56,197 nucleotides of DNA from positions 1 to 56,197 of the forward strand of contig DAWV01000007.1 of NCBI GenBank assembly GCA_002506085.1. The letters run 5' to 3'. A program made the position numbers and the translations under genes. The notes under the pieces are model-generated. The model had not been told where the DNA came from, ran no database searches, and saw only the letters and a list, made by a program, of their open reading frames with translations. The DNA is from Methanocorpusculaceae archaeon UBA425. Lineage in GTDB: Archaea > Halobacteriota > Methanomicrobia > Methanomicrobiales > Methanocorpusculaceae. Shown here one piece after another: positions 35,595-45,454 of the stretch; position 1 is the first letter of the stretch, and each line of letters begins with the position of its first letter.

Positions 35595-37598
35595 ATGTTT
35601 GGCAGAAATAAAAAGGACCAAAAAGAACCTGAAGGGGAGACTCTGCTCCCGGAGTATGACTACGCACGCGACGGTCCCCTGGTCTTTCCCAAACTCAGAA
35701 AAACCGACGTGGTTCTCGAGGCATACTGGATTGAACCGGGTCTCACCCGGGTCTCCATTATCCGTTCGTCCGAATATGAAAACATCTACATCGCCCATGA
35801 ACCGGCTCTGACCCCCTTTGAAGCCGAACTCCTTGAACGTCTTCAGCCGGCAGTTCGTGATCTCCTCATCATGAAAGATATTGATGTGACGGACATGAAA
35901 CTTGCCTTATACGAGGCAATAGACTATCTTATTAACAGCTATGGTCTGCCGGTCGAAAACGCATCGATTTATAAAATCAGGTATTATCTCAAGCGCAGTT
36001 TCTTTGGATGGGGAAGGATTGACATTCTGCGCGGCGATTACGATATTGAAGACATATCCTGTTCCGGGTATAATCTGCCGGTTTATCTCTACAACAGAAA
36101 ATACCGTGACATCAAAACATCCATCTCTTTTCCCGAACCCCGTGAACTCGACAATCTGGTCGTCCTGTTTGCCCAGAAATCCGGAAAACATATCTCTCTC
36201 TCAAATCCGATTGTTGATGCGACCCTCTCCGACGGATCACGTATCCAGCTGACCTACGGAACAGTGGTTTCCAGCCGTGGTTCATCGTTTACCATCCGCA
36301 AGTTCAGAAGAAACCCGTTCTCTCCCATCGACCTGCTCGTTAACGGGACATTCAGCATTGATGAAATGGTTTACTTATGGATGGCTGTCCAGTACAACTA
36401 TTCCATCCTGATTGTCGGAGGAACGGCTTCGGGCAAGACAACGACCTTAAACGCCCTTGCACAGTTCATCCCGGCACTTTCGAAAGTGGTGACAATAGAA
36501 GATACGCGTGAAATCACCCTTGATCATGATAACTGGATTGCGAGTATCGTGCCTCCCTCTGCAGGTGCGACAGAGTCCGCGTCCCGTGATATCAACATGT
36601 TCGACCTGTTAAAAGCTTCAATGCGTCAGAGACCGGAATACATTATTGTCGGCGAAGTCAGGGGTGTTGAGGCACAGACGCTTTTCCAGGCAATGAACTC
36701 GGGACACACCACGTTTTCCACCCTGCACGGCGGAGACGTAACCACGGCTATTCACCGTCTTCAGAATCCGCCGCTTGACGTGCCGAAGGCGACCATTGAA
36801 ACGCTTGATATCGTATTATCCCAGGGCCGTCTGTTCCGCGGAGCAAAACAGATTCGCCGGTGCAAGGAGATTGTCGAGATTGTCGGTATGACGGATGTAG
36901 GCGAACTTGAGATTAACTCGGTGTTTACCTATAATTTCCAGAAAGATACTCCGGCATATTCCGGTTCCTCTGATGTATACACCAGAATTGCCGAGAAGAC
37001 CGGTATGAATATAGTGGAGATGGAAGAAGAGATTCTGCAGCGCAAGTCGGTTCTGCAGGCGATGCTGGATCAGGGCATCCGCGATTACCGTGATTTCGCC
37101 AGAATTATCTGGCTGCATATGTCGAGAACAGATTACCTGCTCGAGAATCTCCATGATTTAACCGTACTTCTGAGCGGCGGGAAAAAGACGGTAGAGAATC
37201 TGAAAAACATTCATATTCTTAAGGATGAGTATCCAGAAATGGTGGACGGAGCTGCGGAATCTGATGCGGCGTATGAAACGGGTTCGGCAATTTCCGACCA
37301 GGCAAGGGATATGGTATCGAAACCCGAGCCAGAACCCGCTCCTGAAAAACCGGCAGCCAAACCAGTCATAATACCCATGGAAGGAATGCCCGTCTTTAAG
37401 GAGCCGAAAGCCGGTGCTGAGGATTCAAAGAATATACCTGAGCCTGACCGGAATGTAGAAGATTACTTCTTTGACGTCAACGGAAAGATTTCATCGGAAG
37501 AAAACCTGCCGGATTCACCAGAACCGGAACAGGCCCGGGATTCATCGCATCCGGATGCAGAGATGAAAGAGAAGGAGAGTACTTCTGAAAAGAAGTAG
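35595..37598 (+). CDS. Type IV pilus/secretion ATPase (GspE/PilB/VirB11-like)
   Basis: A 667-residue archaeal secretion-superfamily ATPase that powers pilus assembly. Walker A is GGTASGKTTTLN (near 274-285), the Asp box is VVTIEDTREI, Walker B is IIVGEVRG, and the His box is TFSTLHGGDVTTAIHRL. The last 150 residues are a low-complexity tail rich in Glu, Pro and Lys. I use ATG 35595 (FGRNKKD); the frame is open 11 codons further upstream. A TATA-like box lies about 80 nt before it. With the next gene and the pilins it forms a pilus or secretion apparatus; it is cut off from the pilins by the replication-type ATPase and the repeats. Confidence 0.9.
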   Translation: MFGRNKKDQKEPEGETLLPEYDYARDGPLVFPKLRKTDVVLEAYWIEPGLTRVSIIRSSEYENIYIAHEPALTPFEAELLERLQPAVRDLLIMKDIDVTDMKLALYEAIDYLINSYGLPVENASIYKIRYYLKRSFFGWGRIDILRGDYDIEDISCSGYNLPVYLYNRKYRDIKTSISFPEPRELDNLVVLFAQKSGKHISLSNPIVDATLSDGSRIQLTYGTVVSSRGSSFTIRKFRRNPFSPIDLLVNGTFSIDEMVYLWMAVQYNYSILIVGGTASGKTTTLNALAQFIPALSKVVTIEDTREITLDHDNWIASIVPPSAGATESASRDINMFDLLKASMRQRPEYIIVGEVRGVEAQTLFQAMNSGHTTFSTLHGGDVTTAIHRLQNPPLDVPKATIETLDIVLSQGRLFRGAKQIRRCKEIVEIVGMTDVGELEINSVFTYNFQKDTPAYSGSSDVYTRIAEKTGMNIVEMEEEILQRKSVLQAMLDQGIRDYRDFARIIWLHMSRTDYLLENLHDLTVLLSGGKKTVENLKNIHILKDEYPEMVDGAAESDAAYETGSAISDQARDMVSKPEPEPAPEKPAAKPVIIPMEGMPVFKEPKAGAEDSKNIPEPDRNVEDYFFDVNGKISSEENLPDSPEPEQARDSSHPDAEMKEKESTSEKK

Positions 37599-37699
37599 CG
37601 CAGGGTCATGAAATCTCCCTTTAAAACCCCCTTCCTCCTATCGCCCACACGTCTCAAAATGCTTGAGAGTGTCTCTTCTCGGCACGTATCGACCTTGAT

Positions 37700-39496
37700 G
37701 TGAAGGGGCTTTTGCGTATCGCCCAGCTTGCGGGTCTCTTTTCAGCTATCGCCATAATTTTTGTTATTTTTCTCTTCGACCTGTTCCTGTTTCCCGTCGC
37801 CGACCTTTTCACGGACCTGCAATATGCTGTATTGACTATCCCTCTTACGATCGGAGTGGCGGCCGCGGCCGCAATAGGAGTCTATTATGCGATTATTTCC
37901 TATCCCCGAATCGAGATGGGCACGAGAAAACGGGCTATCGATGCATCCATGTATGAAATGGTGTCCTACATGTATGCTCTCCATCATTGCGGGGCAACGC
38001 TGTTTGCCTCCATCAGATCGATGGCAAAATATGCTGATTATTATGGGGATGCCGCAAAAGAGTTCCGTCAGGTTGTATCCGACATGGATTTCTGCGGATA
38101 TGATCAGTTCACCGCTCTTCAGCGGCTTGCTGATACCACGCCGTCAATGAAAATGCGGTATTTCATCTCCGAGTTCTCCTCCACCTATAAGTCAGTCGGC
38201 AATGCCGAGACGTTCCTCCATGGCAAACTTATTGAAATGCAGGAAGAAACCCGGATTGCCCAGAAAAACTATCTCTCTTCTCTTGGGACGATAGCCGAAA
38301 TGTACATCACCCTTTTCGTGGCAGGACCGCTTTTTGTGGTAATCGTCATCATGGTTCTCGGCATGATTTCAGGGTCGGACCCGGCAATTCTTGCAGCCGT
38401 GGTCTATCTGATGCTGCCTATCGGCACGGCAATTTTCATTATTCTGCTGGATACGATCAGTCAGGGATATATTATTGAACGTATCAGAATGCCGGTATCA
38501 ACTATTCTCTATTATCCGGAGAAAGAGATTGTGAAAGCCAAAGCTGATGAGACTCCGCTATTTGCAGGACTGAAGAAATATGATAAACGCCGGAAGTATC
38601 AGGAATTTATTCATCATCCGCTTGCAGGTCTGAAGGAGAATCCGGAACTGGTTTTCATCTTCAGTATTCCGCTTTCCGTGATAATCGGTATCATTCTCTA
38701 CCTGAACCTGGTTACGATTCCATTCTCTCCGTATCTGATTTACCAATGGGGTTCGGCTGTTGACGATGTGATTGTCATCTCGGTTCTCGTAGCTATGGTC
38801 CCGTATGCCCTTTTATACGGAAAAAAGGCCGCTTATGCCCGGAGAGTCGAGGCTGCGTTACCTGACTTTACCCGTCAGCTCAGTTCGCTCGTGAAACATA
38901 ACATGACCGTCCCGCGTGCGATTGAACTGACAGCACAGGAAGGACGAAGCTACATCCAGGGGGATATCAAGGCCCTCAGCCGTGATCTTAAATGGGGAGA
39001 AAAGCTGGCGAGTGCTCTCAAGCGGTTTGCCGACCGTATGAAGAATCTGTCAGTCGACCGCCTGGTTATTCTCGTCTCCGAGACTGAGCACTTTTCCAAC
39101 AATATGTCGACTACGCTTGACCTGCTTTATCACGAATCAAAGAATGTCGAGTCGCTCAAACAGGAACGAAAGAGTGACATGAGCGTCTATGTCGTGATTA
39201 TCTACATGTCGTTTGTGGTGTTTTTGTTCGTGGAAATTGTCATGTCCGAGGTGTTTCTCGATATTATGATAGATAACTCGGATGCTCTTTCCTACTTAAG
39301 TACAAGCACCGGGTCCAGTTTCCCTGCCCAGCTGTATCAGCTGATTATCTATCACTCGGTTCTCATTCACGGATTCTGTTCAGGGCTCGTGGCAGGTATG
39401 ATGGGCAGCGGATCTGCGAAAGGCGGTATCAAGCATTCATGTATTATGCTCGCTATGGGCGCTGTCGTGTTTATTGTAGCAAGTATGTTTCTCTAA
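37700..39496 (+). CDS. Type II/IV secretion platform membrane protein (GspF/TadC/ArlJ type)
   Basis: A 598-residue membrane protein with two T2SSF-like halves. The first (about 75-260) and second (about 365-540) each have a cytoplasmic four-helix part: MVSYMYALHHCGATLFASIR and FTRQLSSLVKHNMTVPRAIEL. About nine spans are seen, in pairs around the halves and at the C-terminus. This is the partner of the pilus ATPase, lying 101 nt downstream, and forms the membrane platform. The start is GTG at 37700. It matches the large archaeal form seen in ArlJ and in Methanomicrobiales pilus loci. Confidence 0.9.
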   Translation: MKGLLRIAQLAGLFSAIAIIFVIFLFDLFLFPVADLFTDLQYAVLTIPLTIGVAAAAAIGVYYAIISYPRIEMGTRKRAIDASMYEMVSYMYALHHCGATLFASIRSMAKYADYYGDAAKEFRQVVSDMDFCGYDQFTALQRLADTTPSMKMRYFISEFSSTYKSVGNAETFLHGKLIEMQEETRIAQKNYLSSLGTIAEMYITLFVAGPLFVVIVIMVLGMISGSDPAILAAVVYLMLPIGTAIFIILLDTISQGYIIERIRMPVSTILYYPEKEIVKAKADETPLFAGLKKYDKRRKYQEFIHHPLAGLKENPELVFIFSIPLSVIIGIILYLNLVTIPFSPYLIYQWGSAVDDVIVISVLVAMVPYALLYGKKAAYARRVEAALPDFTRQLSSLVKHNMTVPRAIELTAQEGRSYIQGDIKALSRDLKWGEKLASALKRFADRMKNLSVDRLVILVSETEHFSNNMSTTLDLLYHESKNVESLKQERKSDMSVYVVIIYMSFVVFLFVEIVMSEVFLDIMIDNSDALSYLSTSTGSSFPAQLYQLIIYHSVLIHGFCSGLVAGMMGSGSAKGGIKHSCIMLAMGAVVFIVASMFL

Positions 39497-39602
39497 TGTA
39501 TTTTCCAAGACATAACCATTATCTGAGTATAAAACAATCTAATACGGTGCTAAAGTGTGTCATGACACGGTGTGTCACACGACCAGGCAAAGGACCTCAA
39601 TT

Positions 39603-40889
39603 ATGTTCTGGAATGAGAAGATGGAAACCCTGCATGGGCATGCTCTTGAGGAGCTTCAGCTCAAACGTTTGAAAGAAACTATTTCCCGAACGCAGAATGT
39701 AGGTTTCTATAAAAAAATGTTTAAGGATGCGGGTATTACCCCATCCGATATCAGGTCACTGGATGACCTGCATAAAATACCCTTCACAAAGAAAGCAGAT
39801 TTACGCAACGGCTATCCGTTCGGATTTTTAGCGGTGCCGATGAATCAGGTTAACCGGATTCATACAACATCCGGGACGACGGGTAAGCCGACGGTTGTTG
39901 CCTATACGAAAAACGATCTCAATACCTGGTCGGATCTTATTGCCCGGAACCTGACGATGGTCGGCTTAAAAGCAGGCGATATTTTCCAGAATGCATCGAA
40001 CTACTCGCTCTTTACCGGGGGTCTTGGTATCCATATGGGTGCTGAGAAGATCGGATGTGCCGTTGTTCCGTCCGGGGTCGGCAATACGAAACGTCAGATT
40101 GAGATGATTCAGGACTTTGGTGTGACGGGTCTTCACTGCACGCCGAGTTATGCGATGCATCTGACGGAAGTCGCCGAGGAGATGCATGCAAATCTGGAGT
40201 CGCTGAAAGTCGGCTGTTTCGGAGCGGAGGCATGGTCGGAGAATATGCGTCGCGATCTGCAGAATCGTCTGGGTCTCAAAGCCTACGACAGTTACGGGAT
40301 GAGCGAACTTTTCGGTCCGGGTGTCGCGTTTGAGTGCCCGGAGCAGAATGGTCTTCATATCTGGCATGACTGTTATATTGTTGAAATCATCGACCCGAAG
40401 ACCGGGGAGAATCTTGGTGCCGGCGAAAAGGGTGAGCTGGTCGTGACGCCCATTATGAAGGAGGCAATGCCTTTCCTGAGATACCGGACAGGGGATATTA
40501 CCATGCTCATGGAAGATGAGTGTCCCTGCGGACGCGGTCAGAAGATTGCAAGACTTCTCGGCAGAAGTGATGATATGCTGACTATCCGCGGAATAAATGT
40601 GTTCCCGAGTCAGATTGAGCATGCGTTAAAGAATATTCCTGAAGTCGGGGACCAGTTTATGGTCTATGTCGACAGGGTGAATTATCAGGATGAACTGACA
40701 ATAGAAGTGGAAATGAATAAGAATGTTTTCTCCGGAGAACTCAAGGACCTTTCCAATCTTCAGACGAAAATCGTTAAAGCTCTGCAGGATACGCTGAGTC
40801 TCCGTGCCAGTGTGGAACTTGTGGAACCAGGGTCCCTCCCGCGCTTTGAAGGAAAAGCAAAGCGGGTGATTGACCGGAGAGTAATTTAA
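39603..40889 (+). CDS. paaK: Phenylacetate-CoA ligase (PaaK-like), copy 1
   Basis: A 428-residue AMP-forming ligase of the PaaK family, which makes aryl-CoA from an aryl acid such as phenylacetate, ATP and CoA. Motifs are TSGTTGKPTVVAYTKND (P-loop), DSYGMSELFGPGV, YRTGDITML and, near the C-terminus, PRFEGKAKRVIDRR with the catalytic lysine. I use ATG 39603; the frame goes back to 39555, but only the shorter form begins like the family. One base separates it from the second copy, so they are made as one message. In methanogens these ligases are thought to help reuse aryl acids for aromatic amino acid synthesis. Confidence 0.94.
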   Translation: MFWNEKMETLHGHALEELQLKRLKETISRTQNVGFYKKMFKDAGITPSDIRSLDDLHKIPFTKKADLRNGYPFGFLAVPMNQVNRIHTTSGTTGKPTVVAYTKNDLNTWSDLIARNLTMVGLKAGDIFQNASNYSLFTGGLGIHMGAEKIGCAVVPSGVGNTKRQIEMIQDFGVTGLHCTPSYAMHLTEVAEEMHANLESLKVGCFGAEAWSENMRRDLQNRLGLKAYDSYGMSELFGPGVAFECPEQNGLHIWHDCYIVEIIDPKTGENLGAGEKGELVVTPIMKEAMPFLRYRTGDITMLMEDECPCGRGQKIARLLGRSDDMLTIRGINVFPSQIEHALKNIPEVGDQFMVYVDRVNYQDELTIEVEMNKNVFSGELKDLSNLQTKIVKALQDTLSLRASVELVEPGSLPRFEGKAKRVIDRRVI

Positions 40890-40890
40890 T

Positions 40891-42192
40891 ATGCCGTACT
40901 ACAACGAAAAAATCGAAACAATGCCAAAACCGGAGCTGGTAAAGCTCCAGTATCAGGAACTGAAAAAGCTGGTCACCCGTCTCTACGGCACGTCAGCCTT
41001 CTATCATAAGAAGATGGACGAGACCGGAGTAAAACCGGCAGATATTGCCTCTATTTCAGATATTACGAAACTGCCTTTCATGAAAAAGACGGATCTCCGT
41101 GATAATTATCCGGATGGTCTGGTCTGTGTCCCGCATGAAGACCTTGTCCGCTATCATGTTTCTTCAGGAACGACCGGTAAACCCACGGTGGTCGCCTACA
41201 CGAAGAATGATATCGAGCTCTGGTCCGAGTGTGTTGCCCGGTCGCTTACGTCATGCGGCATCGGCCGCAAGGATGTTCTGCAGGTCTGTTACGGGTATGG
41301 GCTTTTCACCGGGGGTCTTGGTCTGCACTACGGCGGCGAGAAGGTCGGCGCTACGGTTATTCCTGCGTCTACGGGTAATTCCGAGCGGCAGATCGAGTTA
41401 ATCCAGGATTTGAAAACGACCTGCATCGCATGTACGCCTTCGTATTTCATTCATCTGATAGATGTGGCGAAGAAGATGAACATCGATTTCAAAAAGGATA
41501 CGCTTCTCAGAACCGCGGTTCTCGGAGCAGAGCCGTGGACGGATGCGATGCGTCAGTATATCTATGAGCAGTCAGGCGTTGTTGCCCACAATATCTTCGG
41601 GACCTCCGAGATTTCCGGACCAATGTTCACCGACTGTTCAGAGCTGAACGGTATGCATATCTGCGGGGATATTGCCTTTACGGAAATCATCGACCAGAAT
41701 ACGGGAGAAAGTCTGCCGCCGGGAGAAAAAGGGGAACTGACAATCACCGTCCTGAAGAAGGAGGCAATTCCGATGATTCGCTACCGTATCGGGGATATTA
41801 CCTCTATTCTCGAAGGAGACTGTCCCTGCGGCAGAACTTCGCCGAGAATCGATCGTCTGCAGGGCAGAGTCGATGATATGCTGATTATCCGCGGAATCAA
41901 TGTGTTCCCGTCGGCTATCGAGCATGCTCTTCTGAAGAATTCCTATCTGACGAGTCATTTCATGATTGAGGTGTTCAGAACAGGACCTCTTGATGATTTG
42001 CTCGTAAAGGTAGAATTAAAGCCTGATGCGATGACAGATAGTATTAACGGTCTGATGGAAATGCAGATGCATACGGAGCGTGTTCTTCGGGATGCGCTGA
42101 ATGTTTCTGTTAAAATCGAGCTTTGTCCGCCGAATTCCCTTCCGCGTTTTGAGGGTAAAGCAAAGCGTGTAATTGATCACCGGGTGATTTAA
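40891..42192 (+). CDS. paaK: Phenylacetate-CoA ligase (PaaK-like), copy 2
   Basis: A 433-residue paralogue of the gene before it, with SSGTTGKPTVVAYTKNDIEL, IFGTSEISGPM, YRIGDITSI and the end PRFEGKAKRVIDHR. The same catalytic residues are present, so both copies should be active; they differ across the substrate pocket (YGYGLFTGGLGLHYG against ASNYSLFTGGLGIHMG), which suggests different aryl acids such as phenylacetate and indoleacetate (inference). It ends exactly where the ACT gene starts. Confidence 0.94.
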   Translation: MPYYNEKIETMPKPELVKLQYQELKKLVTRLYGTSAFYHKKMDETGVKPADIASISDITKLPFMKKTDLRDNYPDGLVCVPHEDLVRYHVSSGTTGKPTVVAYTKNDIELWSECVARSLTSCGIGRKDVLQVCYGYGLFTGGLGLHYGGEKVGATVIPASTGNSERQIELIQDLKTTCIACTPSYFIHLIDVAKKMNIDFKKDTLLRTAVLGAEPWTDAMRQYIYEQSGVVAHNIFGTSEISGPMFTDCSELNGMHICGDIAFTEIIDQNTGESLPPGEKGELTITVLKKEAIPMIRYRIGDITSILEGDCPCGRTSPRIDRLQGRVDDMLIIRGINVFPSAIEHALLKNSYLTSHFMIEVFRTGPLDDLLVKVELKPDAMTDSINGLMEMQMHTERVLRDALNVSVKIELCPPNSLPRFEGKAKRVIDHRVI

Positions 42193-42627
42193 ATGACGGA
42201 AAAATACATTATCAAACAGTTGTCGATCTTTTCGGAAAACAAGGCAGGGAAACTTGCAGCGATTGCGAAGATTTTCCTTGATACCGGAGTTTCAATCCAG
42301 GCATTCAATATCGCCGAGGCGAATAATTTCGGCGTTGTCCGGGCAATTGTCGATAAACCCGAGATTGCGTTCAACGAGTTTGCCAAACAGAATTACGCTC
42401 TGCAGTATACTGATGTTCTCGCAATTAAGATGAAGGATGTGCCGGGCGGACTTTATGAGGTCGCAAATCTCCTGGGAGGTCTCGGCATTAACATTGAGTA
42501 TGCGTATGCATTCCGTACAGGAGCGTACGGAGCACTGATTGTGAAGGTGACGAATCCGAGAGCTGCGGCACAAAAAATCATTGATGCCGGTCTTGAACTT
42601 CTTCCGGCGAAGGATTATAACTTCTAA
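42193..42627 (+). CDS. ACT domain protein
   Basis: A 144-residue protein with two ACT domains, the first at about 5-70 (QLSIFSENKAGKLAAIAKIF) and the second at about 73-140 (DVLAIKMKDVPGGLYEVANLL). ACT domains bind amino acids. This type is often found next to paaK genes in archaea and anaerobic bacteria, so it probably senses an aromatic amino acid or product and controls the ligases. It starts directly after the stop of the second ligase and is convergent with the TPR gene, 5 nt apart. Confidence 0.9.
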   Translation: MTEKYIIKQLSIFSENKAGKLAAIAKIFLDTGVSIQAFNIAEANNFGVVRAIVDKPEIAFNEFAKQNYALQYTDVLAIKMKDVPGGLYEVANLLGGLGINIEYAYAFRTGAYGALIVKVTNPRAAAQKIIDAGLELLPAKDYNF

Positions 42628-42632
42628 TCGGT

Positions 42633-43433
42633 TTATTTCTCATATCCTTTTTTTACGGCATCACGGTTCTGCCGGTAGGATTTTTCTTTCGGGTCAAGTT
42701 TCATCGCCCGTTCAAATGCTAAAACAGCAGACTCTTTCTGGTTAAGATAGGCACATGCCGCGCCTTTGATGCTCCAGCTTTCCGCGTCATCCGGCGTAAG
42801 GAGGAGGACTTTTTCGATTGAAGAAAGACCGGCTGCATATTCGCTGCATCGGAGATACAGGTTCGCCTGCATTTTGAGAAGACGGAAATCGTCCGGGACG
42901 ACAGCGAGTCCGGCATTGAGGGTCTCTTTTGCCTCGTTTCTTTTGCCGAGCAGTATCAGGGCATGAGCTTTGTGGAGATATGCGGGGACACATGCCGGGT
43001 CGATGGAGAGGGCTTCATCTGCGGTATCCCGGGCTCCTTTTGTGTCTCCGGCAAAGACGAGGTAGCCTGCTTTGTTTGCAAGAAGAGCGGGCGAATAGGG
43101 GGAGATTACGAGAGCGTCAGAGATTGTTGTTACCGCATCGGCATATTTTCCTGATTCGGCAAGAAGCCTGGCATGTTCGGCAGGAAAACGGAAATCAGCC
43201 GGAAACATTTTTGCGGCAGTTGTATGGGTTGTCAGTGCCTCGTTTGTCTCGCCGTTTTTCTCAAAGAGACAGCCGAGATTGTACCAGACATCAGGGACAT
43301 CGGGTCGGATTCGCACCGATTCACTGTAACAGAAGATGGCTCCGCGTGTATCGCCGGATTCCATCCGGCAGGCTGCCTCCTTACACCAGAGAACAGGGTC
43401 GGACGGGTTCGTGACCCGCGGCTTTCTGCTCAC
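42633..43433 (-). CDS. TPR repeat protein
   Basis: A 266-residue soluble protein built of about seven tetratricopeptide repeats of 34 residues, with typical positions such as VWYNLGCLFEKNGETNEAL, LLANKAGYLVFAGDTKGARD and SWSIKGAACAYLNQKESAVLAFERAMKLDP. TPR folds bind other proteins; no partner can be told. There is no signal peptide. Its start overlaps the stop of the hexulose-phosphate synthase fusion by 4 nt (ATGA), so the two are co-translated. Confidence 0.88.
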   Translation of the reverse strand: MSRKPRVTNPSDPVLWCKEAACRMESGDTRGAIFCYSESVRIRPDVPDVWYNLGCLFEKNGETNEALTTHTTAAKMFPADFRFPAEHARLLAESGKYADAVTTISDALVISPYSPALLANKAGYLVFAGDTKGARDTADEALSIDPACVPAYLHKAHALILLGKRNEAKETLNAGLAVVPDDFRLLKMQANLYLRCSEYAAGLSSIEKVLLLTPDDAESWSIKGAACAYLNQKESAVLAFERAMKLDPKEKSYRQNRDAVKKGYEK

Positions 43434-44713
43434 TTTTTATCCCACCTGAGGAGCTGGGAGAGGCTCCCGAGAGTCCCGCCCCGGTGTATTTCCTCGCGGA
43501 CTCTGATTTCGGTTTTGTGAATCTCAACAGCACGCCGTGCGACTTCGTATGCCCGTTCTCTTGGAATGACGACGATTCCGGACAGATCGCCGATTATCCA
43601 GTCGCCTGGTCTCACCGATTGACCGCAGGCGGAAATCTCGGTGTTGATTTCACCAAATCCCTTCGGTTCTCCCGCGTTCGGCTGAACGGATGTCGCATAC
43701 ACCGGTATTCCAAGGGTGATGATATCATCCCAGTCCCGCACGGCGCCGTCGATTATGATGCCGGCTACTCCTTTGTTTTCGGCAGAACGTGTGGCAAGTT
43801 CGCCCCAGGGAGCGATGTCCGTCCTGCCGTCATTATTGATGACAAGCACATCGCCGGGTTTGCAGACATCGATTGCCTGAACCGGTTTCGACCAGTCGCC
43901 GCCGAATGTCTGGACGGTGACCGCTTTTCCGATGACTTTCCGGGGGACATACTGAACAGAAAGTCCGCTCATGGCTCCTTTCCGGTAAAGGGCGTCTGTT
44001 ACGTTCGGGGCTGAGACCAGTTCGAGGAGTTCGCGGATGGATTCATCCAGAGTCTTTGCGGCAGCTTTTCCTTCCACTGGTTTGTCTATCGCATCCCGGA
44101 CCTCGCGGGTCGTTTGGGTGACATCTGCCGATTTTACAATCGTTCCGCCGATGATGATGATATCAGCTCCGCGGGCAGCGGCTTTTGATGCGGTTTCTGC
44201 ATTCAGTCCTCCGGCGACAGCGATTTTTACCGGCAGTCCGCTGAGTTTTTCCAGAAGGTCAAGGGGATCCTTTCCTTCCATCTGCTGGTCGATACCTACA
44301 TGGGCATTGATTATCTGAACTCCGAGACCGGCAAGTTCTGCGGCACGCGAATAAACATCTTTGACATTCATCATGTCTGCCATGATTTTTACCCCGTAGA
44401 GGGCGGCACCGCGTAAAGCGTCCATGATGACTGCATTGTCTGCATTCGCAAGAACACAAACGACATTCGCTCCGGCTTTTGCCGCCATTTCAACTTCAAT
44501 GCCACCGGTATCGGATGTTTTCAGGTCGGCAACAAGAGTGGTATCGGGGAATTGTGCACGAAGTGCGCGAACAGCCTGCATGCCTTCGCTTTTGACAAGG
44601 GGGGTTCCTATTTCTATCCAGTCAGCACCGCCAAAGAGTGCTTCCTCTGCTATTTTCTGTGCCCTTGCAAGTTCGGTTAGGTCAAGGGCAACCTGAAGGA
44701 TAGGGCGTTCCAT
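43430..44713 (-). CDS. 3-hexulose-6-phosphate synthase fused to an RraA-like domain
   Basis: A 427-residue fusion. The N-terminal half (about 1-210) is 3-hexulose-6-phosphate synthase: LQVALDLTE, then the catalytic LVADLKTSDTGGIEVEMAAKAG and the phosphate loop VAVAGGLNAETA. In archaea it works backwards to give ribulose-5-phosphate (pentose supply), or fixes formaldehyde. The C-terminal half (about 220-420) is RraA/HMG-aldolase-like with GIIIDGAVRDWDDI. The fusion is known in Methanomicrobia, and the second half's role is not settled. Gap of about 740 nt upstream to the next gene. Confidence 0.9.
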   Translation of the reverse strand: MERPILQVALDLTELARAQKIAEEALFGGADWIEIGTPLVKSEGMQAVRALRAQFPDTTLVADLKTSDTGGIEVEMAAKAGANVVCVLANADNAVIMDALRGAALYGVKIMADMMNVKDVYSRAAELAGLGVQIINAHVGIDQQMEGKDPLDLLEKLSGLPVKIAVAGGLNAETASKAAARGADIIIIGGTIVKSADVTQTTREVRDAIDKPVEGKAAAKTLDESIRELLELVSAPNVTDALYRKGAMSGLSVQYVPRKVIGKAVTVQTFGGDWSKPVQAIDVCKPGDVLVINNDGRTDIAPWGELATRSAENKGVAGIIIDGAVRDWDDIITLGIPVYATSVQPNAGEPKGFGEINTEISACGQSVRPGDWIIGDLSGIVVIPRERAYEVARRAVEIHKTEIRVREEIHRGGTLGSLSQLLRWDKK

Positions 44714-45454
44714 GGGGTATAATTTGTCAGGATAGAGAGATAAGGCTGGTGGGTGAAGAAAAAAAGAACGTGCTATTCCCTGGCTGACGTTATTTTTCGG
44801 AGGGAAGGTGTACAGTCAATTTCTCAGGTATTACTTTGAAAAAAAGAAAGAGGTCTGTAGTCTGTGTCGCTGTTCTTCGTGTCAGACTTTCCCTGTTTAG
44901 CGGAATATCTTTGCAAGGAAGAAGCAGCGTTTCTCTAGGACCCCTGAAACACACGTATCTTTTACGATTATAGGATTTCCAAGAAATGAGCCAACTGTTT
45001 TTCTTAAGTATCTGTGTACAGTCCCTCACAATCTGCACTGCAAGAGGGACGGTCCGGATATTGATAAGGGGCAGCTCCCAATAAAACTCTCCCGTTTTAC
45101 TTCGGCGATAACGGTTGTCATTTTAATAACAGTCCGGTATCAACTGGTCCCGGATACTTTGGATATCACAGACAATACTCAAATTTGCTGTTATAATATT
45201 TAACTGATTCTATTTGTAATTGTTAATTTATATTTATAGTTTGTTTATTTGTCTCATATGTTCTATTAAAAACATTATATCAAGGTATATCTGAAGAATA
45301 CCCCCGGGAAAAAAGTGATTTGTTTTTGAAAAATATCTGACATTTGAGCATCATACCTGCACAAATATCTCTTCAGTATACTTTAAACTATGACGGGGAA
45401 GGAGACAAAACGTTATGAATGTCAAAAACCAGATAATAACATATATCTAAAAAT
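44714..45454. other. Long AT-rich gap upstream of the solenoid-kinase gene
   Basis: No convincing gene in 741 nt. From about 45180 on the DNA is strongly AT-rich, as expected of a promoter for the gene at 45455. The 82-codon frame at 44790-45038 on the minus strand has no family features. A Shine-Dalgarno-like site (ggaaggag, 45397-45404) stands about 50 nt before the gene start and serves a small leader frame given separately. Confidence 0.5.
45415..45450 (+). CDS. Possible 11-residue leader peptide
   Basis: ATG 45415 opens a frame of 11 codons, giving MNVKNQIITYI, with stop TAA at 45448-45450. A good Shine-Dalgarno-like sequence (ggaaggag) ends 10 nt before it. The stop lies 4 nt before the ATG of the large solenoid-kinase gene, which has no such site of its own. 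Ribosomes may therefore enter at the leader and pass on by translational coupling. It may be chance; no known homologue. Confidence 0.35.
   Translation: MNVKNQIITYI

Noticed and set aside
44790..45038. 82-codon frame on the minus strand in the gap before the solenoid-kinase gene
   Set aside because: No recognisable family, unusual composition and no ribosome site; may be chance.
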